This document shows, in pieces, positions 59,765 to 64,000 of a DNA stretch of 64,000 nucleotides (positions are counted from its first letter, which is position 1; each line of letters opens with the position of its first letter). Source of the stretch: Thereva unica (lineage: Eukaryota; Arthropoda; Insecta; Diptera; Therevidae); the NCBI GenBank assembly GCA_949987705.1, contig OX465281.1:80256543-80320542 (forward strand), in the 5' to 3' direction. Below the pieces are notes generated by a model that worked only from the letters and a program-made list of their open reading frames with translations, was not told the origin of the DNA and searched no databases. A program made the translations under genes and the position numbers.

Positions 59765-62700
59765 ATGGGAGTGAGCAAAAAGAAAAGACCGACGGTAGAG
59801 AAAAAACCACGTGGTAGACCACCGAAGACACGTATTATAACCATCACGAAAAGCATGGATTTCCTGAAAAAAATTGATCACTTAAATCTACACGGCAATG
59901 TTAGTGAGCAGTGGAGAATTTTCAAGCAGAACTTTGAATTTTTCTATGTGGCAGCTGAGCTTGAAAAGAAATCTGATTCCGTACAAGCAGCTATACTGTT
60001 AAACGCACTTGGCCCTGAAGCAGTGGAATTATTTAATACATTCCAACTAACGGACGAGCAACGGAAAAATTACAAAGAGGTACTACGAGCATTTGAGTCG
60101 TTTTGCGTGCCAAAAAGCAATGAGGCATACGCAAGTTATAAATTCCACACAAGAGATCAAAACAATGGGGAACCATTTGACGCATTCTTGATGGAAATAA
60201 AGAAACTTGTTCGAGAATGTAACTTCGGTGAACAAGAATCAAGGATGCTAAGAGACCGAATAATATTGGGTGTGCGTGATAAAGGTTTACAAAAGCGGTT
60301 GTTAGAGACGGAAGGACTGGATCAAGCGAAGGCAATAACTATGGCACGGGCAGCAGAAGCATCAAAACATCAGTCAGCGCATATTCAAGGTCACGGTACC
60401 AGCCGGGAATTGCTATTAAACTCAATAGCTGAAAACAATGAGGAGTTACAGTCAACAATGGCGAATGGTAAACCAGTTCATAATACTACAGTAGGTAGAA
60501 TTTATAAGTCATCGAAAGGTAATATAAGAACAAATTATAATAATGTAACTAAGGATAGAAACAATTGTAAATATCAATCTAATAATTTTAGGAGAAATCA
60601 AGAAAGTTCAATAAAAAATTGTGGATACTGTGCTCAGAAACACATAAAAGGAAGTTGCCCTGCATGGAATAAAGTTTGCATGAAGTGTGGTCGAAAAAAT
60701 CATTTTGCGTCTGTATGCAGACAAAAACAGGTACGTGAAATCATTGAACTGACAAATAACTTGGTAATAGATTCTGTCTCGAATGTTACGTCAAATAAAA
60801 ATGCTCCAAGAGCATGGTTTAAAAATATAAAAATTGGAAATGAAATTATTAAGTTTAAATTAGATACTGGGGCAGAGGTAAATATATTACCATTAGCAAT
60901 TTTTAGGAAAATTGAAGGTGCGAAATTCACCCCGACAGAGGTAATGTTGGAAGTCTATGGCGGAATGACACTCAAACCTAAAGGGGTAGCGACTCTTGAC
61001 TGTGTAGTGAAAAATAAAATTAGTAAACAAAAGTTCATTATAGTAAATAAAAGCGCAATGCCCATCCTCGGGTTGCAATCATGTATAGATTTAGGCTTGG
61101 TAATGAGAGTAGACGAGATAGCAGAGTCCAAAAATGAATTGTTAGACAGATTTCCAGAAGTTTTTGAGGGTCTAGGAAAATTTAGACAGGAATATAAAAT
61201 CAAAATAAAAAAAGAAGCCATACCTATTGCAAAAGCGGCTAGAAGAGTACCCATTGCCCTATTGAAACCACTTAAGAACGAATTAAACACTCTTTGCCAG
61301 CGCAAGATCATTGAGGAAGTCAATGAACCGACGGAGTGGGTGTCAAACCTGGTAATTGTTGAAAAGAAGAACAAAAATTTAAGATTGTGCTTAGACCCAA
61401 AACATCTAAATGAAGCCATTATTGATGAAGTGTTCCCTATTCCAACATTTGAAGAAATATCGGCAAAGCTAGCGAACAAAAAATTCTTCACGGTCCTTGA
61501 TCTAAAAGAAGGATATTGGCAGGTTCCATTAGATGAAGAATCGGCGAAAATGTGTACATTTTCAACTCCATTTGGCTTATTTCGCTTCAAGCGTTTACCA
61601 TTCGGCATAAAGTGCGCACCAGAAGTGTTTCAAAAACTGAATGAAAGGAATTTTTCGGATATCCCAGGAGTAATCGTCTACATAGATGATGTTCTAATTG
61701 CGGCTAATACAAAAGAGGAGCATGATGCGATTGTAGAAAAGGTAATACAACGCGCTAAAGAAAATAATGTGAAATTCAACAGGGAGAAAATTCAATATTG
61801 TGCAGAGAAAGTGCAGTACTTAGGACACATAATTTCAGGCGAAGGAATAAAATACGATCCAGAGTATAAAAAGGCGATAGATAATCTAAACGCGCCGCAC
61901 AATAAAAAGGAGTTACAAGTACTATTGGGTATGGTAAATTATGTCAGAAAATTTGTTCCCAATTTAGCGGAGATCTCGCAACCACTACGGGTTCTGCTTA
62001 AAAAAGATACTGCGTTTCGGTGGCTGTCAATACATGATACAGCACTTCAGAATATAAAGAATGCAATAACGAATGCACCGTTTCTCCAACCTCTAGACGG
62101 TAACAAAGATATTACTATACAGGCGGATGCGTCGCAATTCGGGCTGGGATGCTGTCTGATGCAAGACAAAAAACCTGTATATTTTGCTTCCAGGAGCTTA
62201 ACGTCTGCTGAGTGCAATTACGCACAGATAGAAAAAGAATTATTGGCGATAATTTTTGCATGCACAAGGTTTCATCAGCTTATCTATGGCCGGAAGGTGA
62301 CTGTATTAACCGATCATAAACCACTAGTAGGAATAGATCGCAAGGAACTAGGCAAAGTAAATTCCGCAAGGTTGCAGCGAATGAAGCTGAGATTGCTAAA
62401 ATATAATCTACAATTCAAGTACACTCCAGGCAAAGATATGTTAATTGCAGACCTGTTATCTCGCAACTTTCCTGTTACGGAAAACACAAGACCAGAAATC
62501 GAAGACATAAATGAAGTGGTTCATACCATAAATATTAGTGAAGAAAAAAGGGAAATGTTTAAAAAAGAAACATCCAGTGATCCTGTACTAAAGGAGCTTT
62601 TGCGTACAATAAAAGGGGGCTGGCCAAAAAATAAAAGCCAAGTAAAGGAAAATATCAAGCATTACTGGAAGCATCAGACGGAATTATCAGTTGAAGACGA

Positions 62701-63697
62701 ACTAGTTTTTTTTAATGACAGAGTAATTGTTCCGGTAACACTTAGACAACAAATACTCGATATTCTTCATAGTTCACATTTTGGAATAGAAAAAACGAAA
62801 CTCAGAGCAAGAAGCCTCGTATACTGGCCAGGCATAAATAGAGACATAGAGGAAATTGTTGCAAAATGTAGTATTTGTCAACGGCATAGAAAAGCTAATG
62901 TAAAAGAGCCCCTACTCCCTCATGAAGTTCCATTATTCGCATATTTTAAAATCGGGATGGATATATTTGAACTGGGTGGTAAGTCGTATCTCGTAGTTGC
63001 AGATTATTATTCAAAGTATTTCGACATCCTTCCATTAAGAAATAAAACCGCTACAGAAGTGATGTCAAAACTGAAAGAGTTGTTTTCAATTCATGGCATT
63101 CCAAGAGAGATCATTGCCGATAATGTACCATTTGGGTCATACGCATTCCAAGCGTTTGCACGTGAGAATGATATTAGGGTAACAACATCGAGTCCCCGCT
63201 ACCCCCAATCAAATGGGTTTGCTGAAAAGTTTGTAGGAATAGCGAAATCCATATTATCAAAATGTAAAGACAGCAAACAAGAGCTCTGGAAAGCACTACT
63301 AGATTATAGGAACACGCCTGTGAAAGGAAGTCTGTTGTCACCTGCAGAGTTAAATTTTGGAAGGAAAACAAGGAGTGCAGTTCCAGCAAAATTATCATTA
63401 TACAAAAATAACTCTCATGATGAAGTAGGAAAGTTAGTAGCAAAAAAGAATTATAAAGATAAATTATATTACGACAAACATGCGAGAGTGAGACCTGAGT
63501 TTGGAAAAGGGGAGGAGGTATGGTATATAGATAATAGGAAATGGAAATTAGCCAAAATCGTAGAAAAAGCCAAAACACCTCGTTCCTATTGGATAAAAAT
63601 TGCAAATGGTAATATCATTAGAAGAAATTCAAAATATTTGAGGCATACTAGGGTAACACGCAACAGACCATCAGAAGTCTACCAAGAAATAAAGTAG
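59765..63697 (+). CDS. gypsy Gag-Pol polyprotein, single intact ORF
   Basis: 1310 residues from ATG at 59765 to a TAG. Residues about 10-25 hold a basic AT-hook-like motif (KPRGRPPKTR). Capsid covers about 35-200; knuckles CGYCAQKHIKGSC and CMKCGRKNHFASVC lie at about 286-320. Protease has KLDTGAEVN near 365. RT spans about 480-700 (LCLDPKHLN, LDLKEGYWQVP, YIDD near 638). RNase H starts near 787 (ADASQFGLG) and ends ADLLSRNF. Integrase has its zinc module at about 1000-1040 (CSICQRH), first Asp in GMDIF near 1065, second in IADNVP near 1117 and Glu in NGFAEKF about 35 residues later. Gag and Pol are fused without a frameshift, and every catalytic residue I can check is present. Confidence 0.93.
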   Translation: MGVSKKKRPTVEKKPRGRPPKTRIITITKSMDFLKKIDHLNLHGNVSEQWRIFKQNFEFFYVAAELEKKSDSVQAAILLNALGPEAVELFNTFQLTDEQRKNYKEVLRAFESFCVPKSNEAYASYKFHTRDQNNGEPFDAFLMEIKKLVRECNFGEQESRMLRDRIILGVRDKGLQKRLLETEGLDQAKAITMARAAEASKHQSAHIQGHGTSRELLLNSIAENNEELQSTMANGKPVHNTTVGRIYKSSKGNIRTNYNNVTKDRNNCKYQSNNFRRNQESSIKNCGYCAQKHIKGSCPAWNKVCMKCGRKNHFASVCRQKQVREIIELTNNLVIDSVSNVTSNKNAPRAWFKNIKIGNEIIKFKLDTGAEVNILPLAIFRKIEGAKFTPTEVMLEVYGGMTLKPKGVATLDCVVKNKISKQKFIIVNKSAMPILGLQSCIDLGLVMRVDEIAESKNELLDRFPEVFEGLGKFRQEYKIKIKKEAIPIAKAARRVPIALLKPLKNELNTLCQRKIIEEVNEPTEWVSNLVIVEKKNKNLRLCLDPKHLNEAIIDEVFPIPTFEEISAKLANKKFFTVLDLKEGYWQVPLDEESAKMCTFSTPFGLFRFKRLPFGIKCAPEVFQKLNERNFSDIPGVIVYIDDVLIAANTKEEHDAIVEKVIQRAKENNVKFNREKIQYCAEKVQYLGHIISGEGIKYDPEYKKAIDNLNAPHNKKELQVLLGMVNYVRKFVPNLAEISQPLRVLLKKDTAFRWLSIHDTALQNIKNAITNAPFLQPLDGNKDITIQADASQFGLGCCLMQDKKPVYFASRSLTSAECNYAQIEKELLAIIFACTRFHQLIYGRKVTVLTDHKPLVGIDRKELGKVNSARLQRMKLRLLKYNLQFKYTPGKDMLIADLLSRNFPVTENTRPEIEDINEVVHTINISEEKREMFKKETSSDPVLKELLRTIKGGWPKNKSQVKENIKHYWKHQTELSVEDELVFFNDRVIVPVTLRQQILDILHSSHFGIEKTKLRARSLVYWPGINRDIEEIVAKCSICQRHRKANVKEPLLPHEVPLFAYFKIGMDIFELGGKSYLVVADYYSKYFDILPLRNKTATEVMSKLKELFSIHGIPREIIADNVPFGSYAFQAFARENDIRVTTSSPRYPQSNGFAEKFVGIAKSILSKCKDSKQELWKALLDYRNTPVKGSLLSPAELNFGRKTRSAVPAKLSLYKNNSHDEVGKLVAKKNYKDKLYYDKHARVRPEFGKGEEVWYIDNRKWKLAKIVEKAKTPRSYWIKIANGNIIRRNSKYLRHTRVTRNRPSEVYQEIK

Positions 63698-63837
63698 ATT
63701 CCGCAGGGCAACTTCCCAACAAGAGTAAATTTGAAGTAGGGTAGAAGTACATACTAATTAAGATTATTTTGTGAGACGCATTGATAACTTAGTGAAATCT
63801 GATTTTGTAAAATGAAAATGTAATAGTGTAAGTTGAA

Positions 63838-63842
<5 letters not shown>

Positions 63843-63872
<30 letters not shown>
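63843..63872 (+). repeat. Poly(A) run of 30
   Basis: A pure A tract between the gag-pol stop and the 3' LTR of the young gypsy. It is a length-variable homopolymer, and the assembled length may be unreliable. Confidence 0.85.
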
Positions 63873-63874
<2 letters not shown>

Positions 63875-63932
63875 TGAAAATGAATTGTGTAAGGTTGAGA
63901 TCCTGTAAGTAGATGTTCTCAAAAGAGGAAGG

Positions 63933-64000
63933 TGTAGTATATGTATGAAGAGAGAAGCCGTAAGCCCGTGGTCAGAGTCAGCCACCGGCAGTTGCGAGTT
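63933..64000 (+). repeat. 3' LTR of young gypsy (partial)
   Basis: The first 68 bases, identical to 59432-59499. Continues past the window. Confidence 0.9.

Larger units (their letters stand above)
59432..64000 (+). mobile_element. Young Ty3/gypsy element with intact gag-pol, right LTR cut by window end
   Basis: A 172-bp 5' LTR (59432-59603) is directly followed by primer site TGGCGACGAGG at 59604, a single 1310-codon gag-pol ORF (59765-63697), a 30-base A run and a polypurine stretch (AAAAGAGGAAGG). The 3' LTR starts at 63933 and is cut at 64000. The visible 68 bases of the 3' LTR are identical to the 5' LTR. It is inserted in an older gypsy pol. All retrotransposon domains are present, with no envelope. 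Confidence 0.93.

Noticed and set aside
1..64000. CRISPR array, operons, phage or bacterial gene clusters
   Set aside because: No regularly spaced repeats and no bacterial genes; all evidence is eukaryotic mobile elements.

Overview
This window looks like a repeat-dense intergenic or heterochromatic stretch of an arthropod genome, most likely an insect. It is AT-rich, and every long open reading frame I can interpret belongs to a transposable element. The families seen are typical of insects: LOA, CR1/L2-like, Jockey/CR1-like and RTE-like LINEs; several Ty3/gypsy families including one mdg3-like; Ty1/copia; a BEL/Pao scrap; hAT; a Helitron; and many TIR/MITE elements. I cannot assign a species. 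No complete host gene is recognisable. The best candidate trace of one is a splice-site-rich patch at 11170-11541, and a tRNA-Lys-like pseudogene lies at 9646-9718.

Layout, left part. A LOA-type LINE with two intact ORFs fills 1 to about 5030. A decayed gypsy pol remnant (5327-8989) follows, then a hairpin, the tRNA-like sequence and about 3.4 kb of mostly featureless AT-rich DNA. A complete minus-strand mdg3-like element with two LTRs and a 4-bp target duplication spans 13163-18331. A CR1/L2-like LINE with both ORFs open runs from 18980 to 23283. A second gypsy element (LTR from about 23680, gag and protease 24233-25322, RT 28747-29207) is split by a 3.4 kb hAT element (25323-28738) with a perfect 8-bp target duplication. 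That hAT carries two near-identical MITEs and a third MITE of another type. Between 29.2 and 33.7 kb lie an inverted LTR piece with its own MITE, a minus-strand gag/protease remnant, a complex foldback MITE, a BEL/Pao scrap and an inverted gypsy scrap.

Layout, right part. The region from 33.7 kb to the end is a matryoshka of insertions. A gypsy gag (33.9-41.2 kb) is split by a LINE tail. The tail is split by a TIR DNA transposon (34715-40429), and that is split by a CR1/L2-like LINE (about 35.1-39.8 kb). The same gypsy is then cut by a copia element whose LTR begins at 41229. Copia is interrupted three times. The first interruption is a TIR element (42927-46946) that itself carries a Helitron (43105-45263). 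The second is a minus-strand LINE (47457-54359) broken by a MITE and by an internally deleted gypsy with two 511-bp LTRs (50235-54027). The third is a gypsy pol remnant from 54842. That remnant contains a palindromic MITE that received an RTE-like LINE (55574-58689), and then a young gypsy at 59432 that runs off the window with one unbroken 1310-codon gag-pol ORF.

The elements are independent parasites rather than a cooperating locus. What they share is a history: target duplications and reading frames that resume across insertions give a relative order of events. The two likeliest recently active elements are the LOA LINE at the left edge and the gypsy at the right edge. I found no operon, CRISPR, phage or other system beyond transposable elements. 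Reading was by eye, so family names below superfamily rank are provisional.
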